This document shows positions 41,683-51,312 of a stretch of DNA of 64,000 nucleotides, in pieces. The position numbers and the translations under genes were made by a program. The DNA comes from Rhizobium sp. R634 (lineage in GTDB: Bacteria; Pseudomonadota; Alphaproteobacteria; Rhizobiales; Rhizobiaceae): NCBI RefSeq assembly GCF_002211305.1, contig NZ_LOKW01000025.1:186001-250000 (forward strand), given 5' to 3'. The notes under the pieces were generated by a model that saw nothing but the letters and a program-made list of their open reading frames with translations, made no database searches and was not told the DNA's origin. Every line of letters begins with the position of its first letter. The first letter of the stretch is position 1.

Positions 41683-42861
41683 TCAGAGACTTTCGGCAGC
41701 GCCGATGTTCAACGATCTGTAGAGATCGATGTAGCGCCCGGCAACGATATCCCAGGAATAGCCGCGAGCGGCGTCGAGAAGTCTCGCGCGGACGATGTCC
41801 GGTTCGCCCGAAAGTGCTTCATAGGCTGATACGATCGCCGTGGCGGCTATTTCAGGATTGGTGAAATCGGTGAGCTTGATGGCGGGATGGCGGGCGGCGA
41901 GCGTCGCAAAGGCATCGTTGGCGTTCAGCACCGGCTGGAGACCGGCGCTCAGCGCCTCCAGCGCCACCAGCCCGAAACCCTCATATTCCGAGGCGGAGGC
42001 AAAGAGCGAAGCCTCGGTGATGATGCGGCGGATGGTATCGTTGTCGGGCGACACATGCAGGGTGACGCGGCCGGTCAGGTTCCGGTTTTCGATCTCGCTT
42101 TCGACATCCCTGCGGTTCAGGTCGGATTCGGCGCCGACGATGTCGAGATGCCATTCCGGGTCGCGGGCCTTCAGCACGGCCATCGCATCGAGCAGATGGT
42201 CGAGCCGCTTGTTCACCGAGAAACGGCCGATCGTGACGATGCGGCGCCTTGCCCGGCGCGAAGCGGTATCGGCGAATTTGCCGATATCGGCGCCGTTTTC
42301 GATCAACAGGCTGTCAGGCACGATCTCGGAAAACTGCTTGAGATCGGAAGCGCTGCAGCAGACGACGCGGCGGTAGGCCATCGCCGAAGCGCGGGTCAAC
42401 GTGCGGAACCAGATCTTCTTGATCGCCGCATATTTCCTGGTGTGGAAGAAACCGCCATGGGTGGTGACGATCATCGGCTTGCCGTGCAGCAGCCGGCCCC
42501 AGGCGAGCGCATCGAAGAAGAAGTCGATGGCATGGACATGCAGGAGATCGGCATCGGCGAGATGGCGGAAAACCTGTGGCGCCAGCGGATAACGGCTGCT
42601 GCCGGACCAGGGAATGCGCACGACTTCGATGCCGTCGATATCTTCGCAAGGCGGCAGCTTTTTCTCAGGGGCGGTGAAGAGCGAATCGAGGGTGACGACG
42701 CGCACGCGATAACCGCGGCGGAGGGTCTGGCGGCCGAGATTGGCGACGACGTCTTCCAGGCCGCCGCGATTGGGCAGGAACTGGCGCACGACATGGACGA
42801 TCAGCGGAGCCGTTTCCGGCTGCGGATTCTCGCGCACCCTGTCTGCCTCGATGATCGCCAT
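41683..42861 (-). CDS. GT4 family glycosyltransferase
   Basis: This 392-residue GT-B enzyme is convergent with the flippase-hydrolase gene, 22 bases apart. It shows HVVRQFLPNRGGLEDVVANLGRQ at the acceptor end (VVRQFLPNRGGLE core), IVTIGRFSVNKRLDHLLDA, and the donor-site SASEYEGFGLVALEALSAG with its EX7E. Its closeness to the exported-glycan operon suggests a shared pathway, but it is on the other strand and may act in another polysaccharide. Confidence 0.87.
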   Translation of the reverse strand: MAIIEADRVRENPQPETAPLIVHVVRQFLPNRGGLEDVVANLGRQTLRRGYRVRVVTLDSLFTAPEKKLPPCEDIDGIEVVRIPWSGSSRYPLAPQVFRHLADADLLHVHAIDFFFDALAWGRLLHGKPMIVTTHGGFFHTRKYAAIKKIWFRTLTRASAMAYRRVVCCSASDLKQFSEIVPDSLLIENGADIGKFADTASRRARRRIVTIGRFSVNKRLDHLLDAMAVLKARDPEWHLDIVGAESDLNRRDVESEIENRNLTGRVTLHVSPDNDTIRRIITEASLFASASEYEGFGLVALEALSAGLQPVLNANDAFATLAARHPAIKLTDFTNPEIAATAIVSAYEALSGEPDIVRARLLDAARGYSWDIVAGRYIDLYRSLNIGAAESL

Positions 42862-43006
42862 TTTCCACCTGTCGCTGCGCGTGCCAAGCTCGTGTTGGCG
42901 CGGATCTTATAGCAGCGACCAGATATCTCGGGCGTTAAGGCGTGGTTTCAGCCACGTCCTGCGGAGTCGATTCTTCGCGAAAAAGGTTAACCGTCTCTGA
43001 TGGGAA

Positions 43007-43243
43007 TCAGAAGGCCTTGAAAGTAAGCGTCGTCAGCGAGCGGACGATGCCTGGAATATTGGCGATGTTGTCGTTGATGAACTTGCCGATATCCTGGCCT
43101 TCTTCGATGTAGACCTTCAGCAGCAGATCGTAATCGCCGCTTGTGGAATAGAGCTCCGAGACCAGTTCGGTCTGGTAGATGGCGTCGGCGACCTCGTAGG
43201 TCTTGCCGGGTGCGCATTGGAGCTGGACGAAGATCGGCTTCAT
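43007..43243 (-). CDS. Stand-alone RAM-domain (Lrp/AsnC ligand-binding) protein
   Basis: This 78-residue protein consists only of the RAM effector-binding domain of Lrp/AsnC regulators (IFVQLQCAPGKTYEVADAIYQ, then VSELYSTSGDYDLLLKVYI, then IPGIVRSLTTLTF). There is no DNA-binding half. Such proteins form ring oligomers that bind amino acids and may modulate true Lrp proteins. AGGAAA precedes the ATG at 43243. The larger open frame around it is an artefact. Confidence 0.9.
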   Translation of the reverse strand: MKPIFVQLQCAPGKTYEVADAIYQTELVSELYSTSGDYDLLLKVYIEEGQDIGKFINDNIANIPGIVRSLTTLTFKAF

Positions 43244-43311
43244 GGGAATTTCCTGAAAGATTTGTTTGCACGCATAATGGTCGAAAGCACCGTACGGATG
43301 CAAGCCGTTCG

Positions 43312-44220
43312 TCACGCCGCCGGGTTGGCGGCGGCTTCCGCGACGATCCAGTCGCGAAAGGCGGTAAGCGGCGCATAGTCGGCGCGCTCGGACGGGAAAG
43401 CGAGATAATAGCGCTCGCGGCTTTCCATCTCGCGGTCGACGGCGGCGACGAGATCGCCGCGCCTGAGTTCCTCCTGCATCAGAAATGTCGGCAGCAGCGC
43501 GACGCCGAGGCCGGCGGCGGCGGCTTGTGCTGCGGTGGCGAACTGGTCGAAGAGCATGCCGTGCACGCTTTCGAAGGACACGCCGTTGCCGGCGAACCAT
43601 TGCTCCCAGGCGTCGGGCCGCGTCGTCAGGTGCAGAAGCGGAACGGCAAGCAGGTCTTCCGGCCGCGAGATCACGTATCGCTTGAGAAAATCGGGACTGC
43701 AGGCCGGCACCGTGCGCTCCGACATCAGAAAAGCCAGTTCGGCGCCCGGCCAATGCGGATGGCCGAAATGGATGGCGGCGTCGATCGAATCGAGGCGGAA
43801 ATCGAAGGGCGAAAGACGGGTCACCAGATTGATCGTGACACCGGGATTGGCGGCGAGGAAGCGGCCGAGGCGCGGCGCCAGCCAGCGCGTGCCGAAAGTC
43901 GGCAGGATGGCGAGATTGAGCGTGCCGCCATGCGGATTGGCGCGCAGGTTCAAGGAGGCGCTCGATATGCGCCGCAGCGCCTCGCGGATCTCGCGGGCAT
44001 AGCCGTCGCCGGCAAGCGTCAGCCGCATGGTCTGGCGTTCGCGCAGGAAGAGCTCGACGCCGAGCTGCTCTTCCAGCGCGCTCACCTGGCGGCTGACGGC
44101 GCTCTGCGTCAGGTCGAGCTCGCGCGCGGCGGCGGTGACGCTGCCGGTGCGGGCGACCGCCTCGAAGGCGGCGAGATGCGAGATCGATGGCAGAAAACGT
44201 CTTGAAGCGAGCATGGTCAT
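43312..44220 (-). CDS. LysR family regulator (GcvA-like)
   Basis: This 302-residue regulator has the N-terminal helix-turn-helix (LAAFEAVARTGSVTAAARELDLTQSAVSRQVSALEE; core GSVTAAARELDLTQSAVSRQ) and a C-terminal effector-binding domain. It is divergent from the oxidase/aldehyde dehydrogenase genes. The 199-base gap between holds repeated TTTCCG/CGGAAAT-like sequence that may be its binding site. It probably controls those catabolic genes, with their substrate or an intermediate as inducer. Confidence 0.92.
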   Translation of the reverse strand: MTMLASRRFLPSISHLAAFEAVARTGSVTAAARELDLTQSAVSRQVSALEEQLGVELFLRERQTMRLTLAGDGYAREIREALRRISSASLNLRANPHGGTLNLAILPTFGTRWLAPRLGRFLAANPGVTINLVTRLSPFDFRLDSIDAAIHFGHPHWPGAELAFLMSERTVPACSPDFLKRYVISRPEDLLAVPLLHLTTRPDAWEQWFAGNGVSFESVHGMLFDQFATAAQAAAAGLGVALLPTFLMQEELRRGDLVAAVDREMESRERYYLAFPSERADYAPLTAFRDWIVAEAAANPAA

Positions 44221-44419
44221 TCCGGTTCAGAATGAGCTATTTCCGAAATTTCGATATTTCCGGCTTTCCGGAGCTTGTAAAGAGTTTCATCCTGCAAAAA
44301 CGGAATGAGCCGGAGCTTCCGGATGCCGAAGGTCTTCGTGTCCCAACGGTGCCAGGCGGCCCTTCAAGTCCTCGTTTTATGCTTTAGAGTACCGTAATTC
44401 CATCCGATCGGACCGAGCC

Positions 44420-45703
44420 ATGCTGAATGATCCGCGCTCCCACGGCCTCTGGGAAAAGACCGCCCCCGAAGCGCCGGCGACCTCGTCTCTCAAAGGCGCG
44501 GCTACGGCCGATGTCGTCATCGTCGGCGGCGGCTACACCGGTCTTTCCTCCGCCCTGCATCTTGCAGAAGCCGGCTCGAAGGTGGTGCTGCTGGAGGGCA
44601 AGGAGATCGGTTTCGGCGGCGCGGGACGCAATGTCGGGCTGATCAATGCCGGCATGTGGGTGATGCCCGACGATCTGCCCGGCGTGCTCGGCCCGGTGCA
44701 TGGCGAACGCCTGCTCGACCTGCTCGGCGGCGCCCCGAAGCTCGTCATGGAATTGATCGACAGGCATCGGATTGCCTGCGAGCTCGAACGGAACGGCACG
44801 CTGCATTGCGCTGTCGGGCCGGATGGGCTGAAGGAGATCGAGGAGCGCGCGGCGCAATGGTCCGCCCGCGGCGCGCCCGTGAGACTGCTCGACGCGGCGG
44901 AGACCGCCAAACGCATCGGCAGCGATGCCTATGCCGGTTCGCTGCTCGACATGCGCGCCGGAACGCTGCAGCCGCTTGCCTATGCGCGCGGTCTCGCCCA
45001 TGCCGCCGTCAAGGCGGGCGTCGCCATCCATACATCGAGCCCGGTCGTTACGACCGAGCGCAGCGGCAGCCGCTGGCGCGTGAAGACGGCCAAGGGCGAA
45101 GTCAGCGCGGATTGGATCATCGTCGCGACGGATGCCTACAGCACCGGCCCGTTCGAGCAGGTGCGCAACGAGCAGGTCTATCTGCCCTATTTCAATTTCG
45201 CCACGGTGCCGCTCGGCCATAATCTGCGCCAGTCGATCCTGCCGGGGCGGGAGGGTGCCTGGGACACCAAGGACATCCTCTCCTCCTTCCGCACGGACCA
45301 GGCCGGCCGCCTCGTTTTCGGCAGCGTCGGGGCGTTGCGCAATACCGGGCTTGCCGTACACAAGGGCTGGGCCAAGCGCGCCTTGAAGCGGCTCTTTCCT
45401 ATCATCGGCGATGTCGAATTCGAATGCGAATGGTATGGCCAGATCGGCATGACCGACAATGCACTGCCGCGCTTCCACAAATTTGCGCCGGGGATCGTCG
45501 GCTTTTCCGGTTATAATGGCCGCGGCATCGCGCCGGGAACGGTCTTCGGCCGCACCTTGGCGGAGCACATTCTGGGCCGGCTTTCAGAGGCCGATCTGCC
45601 GCTGCCGCTGACTGCGCCCACCGAACCGAGCTTCCGGGCGCTCAAGGAAATATGGTACGAAGCCGGCGCGCAGGTCGCCCATTTCGCCGATGCCCGCTTC
45701 TGA
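44420..45703 (+). CDS. FAD-dependent oxidoreductase (probable L-pipecolate oxidase type)
   Basis: This 427-residue DAO-family flavoprotein has the dinucleotide site VVIVGGGYTGLSSALHLAEAG, then KEIGFGGAGRNVGLINAGMW and the C-terminal GFSGYNGRGIAPGTVFGRTLAE. With an adjacent aldehyde dehydrogenase of the piperidine-6-carboxylate type, the best guess is AmaA, which oxidises L-pipecolate to piperidine-6-carboxylate in lysine breakdown. Other secondary-amine substrates are possible. The next gene starts 25 bases after the stop. Confidence 0.85.
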   Translation: MLNDPRSHGLWEKTAPEAPATSSLKGAATADVVIVGGGYTGLSSALHLAEAGSKVVLLEGKEIGFGGAGRNVGLINAGMWVMPDDLPGVLGPVHGERLLDLLGGAPKLVMELIDRHRIACELERNGTLHCAVGPDGLKEIEERAAQWSARGAPVRLLDAAETAKRIGSDAYAGSLLDMRAGTLQPLAYARGLAHAAVKAGVAIHTSSPVVTTERSGSRWRVKTAKGEVSADWIIVATDAYSTGPFEQVRNEQVYLPYFNFATVPLGHNLRQSILPGREGAWDTKDILSSFRTDQAGRLVFGSVGALRNTGLAVHKGWAKRALKRLFPIIGDVEFECEWYGQIGMTDNALPRFHKFAPGIVGFSGYNGRGIAPGTVFGRTLAEHILGRLSEADLPLPLTAPTEPSFRALKEIWYEAGAQVAHFADARF

Positions 45704-45728
45704 CAAAATCAAGATTGGAACCACGACA

Positions 45729-47267
45729 ATGACCATCGCCGTCCTCGATCTCGCCACCGAAACCGCCAAGCTGCTTGCCGAACTCGGCGTCGATGCCGGC
45801 CGCTATCAGGGCGGCACGCTGTCCGTCACGTCGCCGGTCACGGGCAAGGAAATCGGCAAACTGAGACAGCACACCGTTTCCGAGACGAAGGCGGCGATCG
45901 AGGAAGCGCATAGTGCCTTCCTGGAATGGCGCTCGGTTCCGGCGCCGAAGCGCGGCGAGCTGGTCCGCCTGCTCGGCGAGGAACTGCGCGCCGCAAAGAC
46001 GGCGCTCGGCCGTCTCGTTTCGATCGAGGTCGGCAAGATCACCTCGGAAGGCCTTGGCGAAGTGCAGGAGATGATCGACATCTGCGATTTCGCCGTCGGC
46101 CTTTCCCGTCAGCTCTACGGCTTGACGATCGCCACCGAGCGCTCCGAGCACCGGATGATGGAAAGCTGGCATCCGCTCGGCGTGGTCGGCATCATCTCCG
46201 CCTTCAATTTTCCCGTCGCCGTCTGGTCGTGGAATGCGGCGCTGGCGATCGTCTGCGGCAATTCCACCGTCTGGAAACCCTCCGAAAAGACGCCGCTGAC
46301 GGCGCTCGCCGTGCAGGCGCTGTTCGAAAAGGCGCTGATGCGCTTCGTCACTGAAGGCGGCAAGGCGCCGGCCAATCTGTCGACGCTGATCATCGGCGGC
46401 CGCGACGTCGGCGAGGTGCTGGTCGACCATCCCAAGATCCCGCTCGTTTCGGCCACCGGCTCGACGGCGATGGGCCGCGCCGTCGGTCCGCGCCTGTCGC
46501 AGCGTTTTGCCCGCGCCATTCTCGAACTCGGCGGCAACAATGCGGCGATCGTCTGCCCGAGCGCCGATCTCGACCTGACGCTGCGCGGCGTCGCTTTCTC
46601 CGCCATGGGCACGGCAGGCCAGCGCTGCACGACGCTGCGCCGTCTCTTCGTGCATGAAAGCGTCTACGACCAGCTGGTGCCGCGGCTGCAGAAGGCCTAC
46701 GGCTCCGTCACCATCGGCAATCCTTTGGAAACCGGCACGCTCGTGGGACCGCTGATCGACGGCCAGGCTTTCGAGAAGATGCAGGCCGCGCTCGGCGAGG
46801 CAAAATCGGCCGGCGGCAAGGTGACCGGCGGCGAGCGCGTCGACAATGGTTCGGCCGATGCCTTCTACGTTCGCCCGGCGCTCGTTGAAATGCCCGAGCA
46901 GACGGGGCCGGTCGAGCACGAGACCTTCGCGCCGATCCTCTATGTGATGAAATACAGCGATTTCGACGACGTGCTGGCGTTGCACAATGCCGTGCCGCAG
47001 GGGCTGTCGTCGTCGATTTTCACCAATGACATGCGCGAGGCTGAGACCTTCGTCTCCGCAAACGGGTCGGATTGTGGCATCGCCAACGTCAACCTCGGTC
47101 CCTCGGGCGCCGAGATCGGCGGCGCTTTCGGCGGCGAGAAGGAAACCGGCGGCGGGCGCGAGTCCGGCTCGGATGCCTGGAAGGCCTATATGCGCCGCGC
47201 CACCAACACGATCAATTACGGCAGAACCCTGCCGCTGGCCCAGGGCGTCAAGTTCGACGTGGAATAA
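45729..47267 (+). CDS. Aldehyde dehydrogenase (L-piperidine-6-carboxylate/aminoadipate-semialdehyde type)
   Basis: This 512-residue enzyme belongs to the ALDH7 (antiquitin-like) branch. SAFNFPVAVWSWNAALA and the cofactor site SATGSTAMG are seen, with catalytic Glu in ELGGNNAAIV and catalytic Cys in GTAGQRCTTLRR. The end NTINYGRTLPLAQGVKFD is family-typical. It would oxidise alpha-aminoadipate semialdehyde to aminoadipate. The ATG at 45729 (MTIAVLD) is preferred over an upstream in-frame ATG that lies inside the previous gene. Confidence 0.9.
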   Translation: MTIAVLDLATETAKLLAELGVDAGRYQGGTLSVTSPVTGKEIGKLRQHTVSETKAAIEEAHSAFLEWRSVPAPKRGELVRLLGEELRAAKTALGRLVSIEVGKITSEGLGEVQEMIDICDFAVGLSRQLYGLTIATERSEHRMMESWHPLGVVGIISAFNFPVAVWSWNAALAIVCGNSTVWKPSEKTPLTALAVQALFEKALMRFVTEGGKAPANLSTLIIGGRDVGEVLVDHPKIPLVSATGSTAMGRAVGPRLSQRFARAILELGGNNAAIVCPSADLDLTLRGVAFSAMGTAGQRCTTLRRLFVHESVYDQLVPRLQKAYGSVTIGNPLETGTLVGPLIDGQAFEKMQAALGEAKSAGGKVTGGERVDNGSADAFYVRPALVEMPEQTGPVEHETFAPILYVMKYSDFDDVLALHNAVPQGLSSSIFTNDMREAETFVSANGSDCGIANVNLGPSGAEIGGAFGGEKETGGGRESGSDAWKAYMRRATNTINYGRTLPLAQGVKFDVE

Positions 47268-47342
47268 GCCGCGATACCACAGGGCGGGCGCTCGAGGAGC
47301 GCCGCCCTTCTCAGCTGAATTGCGATTTATTCCGTTGTAATA

Positions 47343-47357
47343 TGATATACTTAGTCA
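47343..47357 (+). promoter_or_regulatory. RirA-type iron-responsive (IRO) box
   Basis: TGA-N9-TCA is an exact match to the IRO motif bound by RirA in rhizobia. The flanks extend the dyad (AATAT left, ATATT right). It lies 112 bases before the iron-transporter binding-protein gene, so low iron should switch the operon on. Confidence 0.7.
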
Positions 47358-47468
47358 AGATATTGTGATGCTCTTTTCCTGACGATCAAACTTGAAATCG
47401 TCATTCAAGAAAAATATACGCCTCTCACCACCCCTGGGAGCTTGGGTGGCATCGCCATGGAGGCCATC

Positions 47469-48491
47469 ATGACTGTCGCTCTTAATCATTTTTCCCACGC
47501 ACTCGCGCTTGCCGCTTCTCTTTTCGCCGCCACGACGCTCGCCGGCGGCGCCCAGGCGCAGGACGAAGGTATCGTTGTTTACAACGCCCAGCACGAGAGT
47601 CTGGGCCGCGAATGGATCGATGCCTTCACCAAGGAGACCGGCATCAAGGTCACCATGCGCCAGGGCAGCGACATGCAGTTCGCCAACCAGATCATTCAGG
47701 AAGGCGACGCCTCTCCGGCAGACGTATTCCTCACCGAGAACTCGCCGGCGATGACGCTGGTCGACGGTGCGGGCCTCTTCGCCCCTGTCGACAAGGAAAC
47801 GCTGGATCAGGTTCCGGAGCAGTACCGCCCGGCCGACGGCATGTGGACCGGCATTGCCGCGCGCACCACGGTCTTTGCCTATGACAAGACCAAGCTCACC
47901 GAAGACAAGCTGCCGAAGTCGCTGCTCGACCTCGCAGACCCGGCCTGGAAGGGCCGCTGGGGCGCGGCCCCCGCCGGTGCCGACTTCCAGGCTATCGTCG
48001 CGGCCCTGTTGCAGCTGAAGGGCGAAGACGCCACCAAGGCATGGCTGAAGGGCCTCAAGGACAACGCCATGCCCTACAAGGGCAACAGCGTGGCCATGAA
48101 GGCTGTCAATGCAGGCGAAGTCGAAGGCGCGGTCATCTACCATTACTACTGGTTCGGCGATCAGGCGAAGACCGGCGAAAACAGCAAGAATGTCGGCCTG
48201 CATTATTTCAAGAACCAGGATCCGGGTGCTTTCGTCAGCGTTTCGGGTGGCGGTATCCTGAAATCCACGCAGCACATGAAGGAAGCCCAGGCCTTCCTGA
48301 AGTTCATCACCGGCAAGGCCGGCCAGGCGGTTCTCAAGGACGGCACGTCCTATGAATATGCCGTCGGCAAGGATGCTCCCTCCAACGACAAGCTGGTCCC
48401 GCTTTCCGATCTCAACGCTCCCAAGGTCGAGGCTTCGACGCTGGACAGCAAGAAGGTCGTGGAACTGATGACGGCCGCCGGCCTGATCTGA
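47469..48491 (+). CDS. Iron(III) ABC transporter, periplasmic binding protein
   Basis: This 340-residue protein of the FbpA/SfuA family has a signal peptide ending near AGGAQAQ. The mature protein begins EGIVVYNAQHESLGREW. The iron-ligand Tyr pair is seen in VIYHYYWFGDQ. GGAGG five bases upstream supports the ATG at 47469 over the in-frame one at 47442. A RirA-type box lies upstream, and permease and ATPase genes follow. It binds ferric iron in the periplasm. Confidence 0.92.
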   Translation: MTVALNHFSHALALAASLFAATTLAGGAQAQDEGIVVYNAQHESLGREWIDAFTKETGIKVTMRQGSDMQFANQIIQEGDASPADVFLTENSPAMTLVDGAGLFAPVDKETLDQVPEQYRPADGMWTGIAARTTVFAYDKTKLTEDKLPKSLLDLADPAWKGRWGAAPAGADFQAIVAALLQLKGEDATKAWLKGLKDNAMPYKGNSVAMKAVNAGEVEGAVIYHYYWFGDQAKTGENSKNVGLHYFKNQDPGAFVSVSGGGILKSTQHMKEAQAFLKFITGKAGQAVLKDGTSYEYAVGKDAPSNDKLVPLSDLNAPKVEASTLDSKKVVELMTAAGLI

Positions 48492-48554
48492 CCTTTCTGC
48501 CGCAGGCTTCATCCGGCCAAAACTATTGCTTTTGGCTCAAGAAAACCTTAGGGC

Positions 48555-50222
48555 ATGACGATATCCGGCAACCGCTTTCCGAAAGCGGTTGCCTTCCTTT
48601 TTCAGCGTGTGAAGGCATCGGCCTTGCTGCAGGACAACAGATTGCTGGCATCCGGCACCGAGGCGCCGGCCGCGACGGCAGCCGTGCGAATGGTGTTGCC
48701 GCGCGGGCGCATGCCGCACGCTTCCGTGGTTCTGCTTGCAACCATCGTGGCGATCTTCAGCCTCGTGCCGCTCGGCTTCATCGGCTGGATCACCTATGAT
48801 GTCGGCTGGGAAACGGTGAAGGCGCTGGTCTTCCGGCCGCGCGTCGGCGAACTCCTCGTCAACACCGTCCTCCTGGAATCGATCACCATTCCGCTGTCGA
48901 TCGCGCTTGCCGTGACGCTCGCCTGGCTGACCGAGCGGACCGACATTCCCTTCGCGCGGCTCTGGGCCTGGCTGGCGATCGCTCCGCTCGCCGTGCCCGC
49001 CTTCGTGCACAGTTATGCCTGGGTCAGCCTCATTCCCGGCATGCGCGGCCTGCAGAGCGGCGTCTTCGTCTCGGTGATCGCCTATTATCCGTTTTTGTAC
49101 CTGCCGGTCGCCGCCGCGTTGCGCCGCCTCGATCCGGCGATCGAGGATGCCGCGGCCTCGCTCGGCCTCGATCCCTGGCGCGTCTTCTTCCGCGCCGTGC
49201 TGCCGCAACTCAGGTTTGCCATCTGCGGCGGCTCGCTGTTGATCGCGCTGCATCTGCTGTCGGAATACGGCCTGTTCGTCATGATCCGCTTCGATACTTT
49301 CGCAACGGCGATCGTCGACCAGTTCCAGTCCTCTTATAACAGCCCGGCCTCCAACATGCTCGGCGGCGTGCTTGTCGCCTGCTGTCTCTTCCTGCTCGGC
49401 CTCGAAGTGCTGCTGCGCGGCAATGAACGCTATGCCCGCGTCGGCTCCGGCGCGCCGCGTCCGGCCGATCGCCGGCGGCTCGGCTGGTTTGCCGCGCCGG
49501 CTCTCCTGCTGCCCGCAGTGCTCGCGGTGCTCACTCTCGGCGTGCCGCTGGTGACGCTCGGACGCTGGCTCTATCTCGGTGGTCTCGAAATCTGGCGCAT
49601 CGAGGTCGGCAGCGCCTTTCTGCAGACGATCGTGCTCGCCGTTGCCGGCGGCGTGCTGGCGACGATTGCCGCGGCACCCATGGCCTGGCTTTCCGTGCGC
49701 GCGCCCGGCCGCTTCCAGCGCCTGCTCGAAGCCTGCCACTATTATGTCGGCTCGCTGCCTGGCGTCGTCGTGGCGCTGGCGCTGGTGACGATCACCGTGC
49801 GTCTCGTGCTGCCGCTCTACCAGACCTTCGCGACGCTGCTCGTTGCCTATGTGATGCTTTTCCTGCCGCGCGCCATGGTGGGGCTGCGCGCCAGCATCGC
49901 CCAGGCGCCGGTGGAGCTGGAGCGCGCTGCCATGGGCCTCGGCCGCACGCCGGGCCAGGCGGTGCGGCAGATCACCATGCGGCTTGCAGCCCCCGGAGCG
50001 GCCGCCAGCGTGGCGCTCGCCGCCCTCGGCATCACCAACGAACTCACGGCGACGCTGATGCTGTCGCCCAATGGCGTCGATACGTTGGCGACGAAATTCT
50101 GGTCGCTGACCAGTGAGATCGACTATGTCTCGGCCGCCCCCTACGCCTTCATGATGATTGTGCTGTCGCTGCCGCTCACCCTCATGCTTTATACGCAATC
50201 GAAACGGACCGCCGGCCAATGA
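48555..50222 (+). CDS. Iron(III) ABC transporter, permease
   Basis: This permease of up to 555 residues is a fused double unit with about 12 helices, as in FbpB. Two BPD_transp_1 signature loops are seen (EDAAASLGLDPWRVFFRAVLPQ and ERAAMGLGRTPGQAVRQITM, cores EDAAASLGLDPW and ERAAMGLGRTPG). The start is uncertain: the ATG at 48555 is only one base from its AGGG, and the next ~12 codons are a perfect inverted repeat. The true start may be GTG 48609 or ATG 48690, close to the first helix. The stop overlaps the ATPase start (ATGA). Confidence 0.9.
   Translation: MTISGNRFPKAVAFLFQRVKASALLQDNRLLASGTEAPAATAAVRMVLPRGRMPHASVVLLATIVAIFSLVPLGFIGWITYDVGWETVKALVFRPRVGELLVNTVLLESITIPLSIALAVTLAWLTERTDIPFARLWAWLAIAPLAVPAFVHSYAWVSLIPGMRGLQSGVFVSVIAYYPFLYLPVAAALRRLDPAIEDAAASLGLDPWRVFFRAVLPQLRFAICGGSLLIALHLLSEYGLFVMIRFDTFATAIVDQFQSSYNSPASNMLGGVLVACCLFLLGLEVLLRGNERYARVGSGAPRPADRRRLGWFAAPALLLPAVLAVLTLGVPLVTLGRWLYLGGLEIWRIEVGSAFLQTIVLAVAGGVLATIAAAPMAWLSVRAPGRFQRLLEACHYYVGSLPGVVVALALVTITVRLVLPLYQTFATLLVAYVMLFLPRAMVGLRASIAQAPVELERAAMGLGRTPGQAVRQITMRLAAPGAAASVALAALGITNELTATLMLSPNGVDTLATKFWSLTSEIDYVSAAPYAFMMIVLSLPLTLMLYTQSKRTAGQ
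48567..48593 (+). terminator. Inverted repeat, possible attenuator between binding-protein and permease genes
   Basis: GGCAACCGCTTT and AAAGCGGTTGCC form a perfect 12-base stem around CCG, followed by TTCCTTTTTC. It lies 75 bases after the binding-protein stop. Such structures often reduce transporter expression relative to the binding protein. Confidence 0.55.
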
Positions 50223-51256
50223 CGCTGCTTACGATCGACACTATCAGCAAGCGATACGGCCCGGTGCAGGCGCTGAAGGATATCTCGCTCGAAGTGCAGG
50301 CGGGCAGCCGCACGGCTGTCGTCGGCCCCTCCGGCTCGGGCAAGACGACGCTGCTGCGCATCGTCGCCGGCTTCGAACAGCCGGATGCCGGCACGGTGAC
50401 GCTGGATGGCGAAGTGCTGGCGGATGGCCCGGCAGCGGTGCCGGCCCACAAGCGCGGCATCGGCATCGTCTCGCAGGACGGCGCGCTGTTTCCGCATCTC
50501 AGCGTTGCCGACAATATCGGCTTCGGTTTCGAGAAAGGGGCTGCGGACCGCGAGAAGCGCATCGTTGAGCTGCTTGATATGGTCGAGCTTGACCGTGGCA
50601 TGCTGGTCAGGCGCCCGCATCAACTTTCCGGCGGCCAGCAGCAGCGCGTGGCGCTTGCCCGCGCCCTCGGCCGCAAGCCGCGGCTGATGCTGCTCGACGA
50701 ACCGTTTTCGGCGCTCGATACAGGCTTGCGCGAAAACATGCGCAAGGCGGTCGCGCGCGTGCTGCAGGCGGCCGGCATCACCGCCATTCTGGTGACGCAT
50801 GATCAGGAAGAGGCGCTGAGCTTTGCCGATCAGGTGGCGGTGCTGAGGGAAGGACGGCTGATCCAGGCCGGCTCGCCGCAATCATTGTATCTACATCCCC
50901 GGGATCGCGAAACGGCGCTGTTCCTCGGCGATGCCGTGCTGCTTCCCGCCATCATCCGAAACGGGCTTGCGGATTGCGCGCTGGGCCATGTCGCCGTCGA
51001 GGGCAGCCGTCAGGGCAAGGCCGAGATCATGCTGCGGCCCGAGCAGATCCGCGTCGTTGCCGATGACAGCGACCGCAATCATGCCGGACGGGTCGTGGAG
51101 GTGGAGTTCGGCGGCGCGGTCTGCACCGTCGCCGTCTCGCTCGACGGCGTCGCATTGCCGCCGATCAGGATCAAGACCTCGAGCGTCGCGCTTCCGGCGC
51201 GAGGCGATCTCGTTCGCCTGGATATCTCAGGCAAGGCGCATGTTTTCGAAGGCTGA
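50219..51256 (+). CDS. Iron(III) ABC transporter, ATP-binding protein
   Basis: This 345-residue ATPase of the FbpC type has Walker A GPSGSGKTTLL, the Q-loop region SQDGALFPHL, signature LSGGQQQRVALA, Walker B LMLLDEPFSALD and the switch His in VTHDQEEALS. The C-terminal TOBE domain (about residues 270-345) is a regulatory module. It is translationally coupled to the permease and ends the iron operon. Confidence 0.92.
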   Translation: MTLLTIDTISKRYGPVQALKDISLEVQAGSRTAVVGPSGSGKTTLLRIVAGFEQPDAGTVTLDGEVLADGPAAVPAHKRGIGIVSQDGALFPHLSVADNIGFGFEKGAADREKRIVELLDMVELDRGMLVRRPHQLSGGQQQRVALARALGRKPRLMLLDEPFSALDTGLRENMRKAVARVLQAAGITAILVTHDQEEALSFADQVAVLREGRLIQAGSPQSLYLHPRDRETALFLGDAVLLPAIIRNGLADCALGHVAVEGSRQGKAEIMLRPEQIRVVADDSDRNHAGRVVEVEFGGAVCTVAVSLDGVALPPIRIKTSSVALPARGDLVRLDISGKAHVFEG

Positions 51257-51312
51257 GGCGCCTCGCATCGATATGCCGGAACCGCTGCGCGCTTCCGAGC
51301 GGTATGCGTTGC

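Noticed and set aside
48537..50219. 560-codon minus-strand open frame
   Set aside because: Its His/Gln/Glu/Arg-rich translation is the mirror of the hydrophobic permease on the plus strand.
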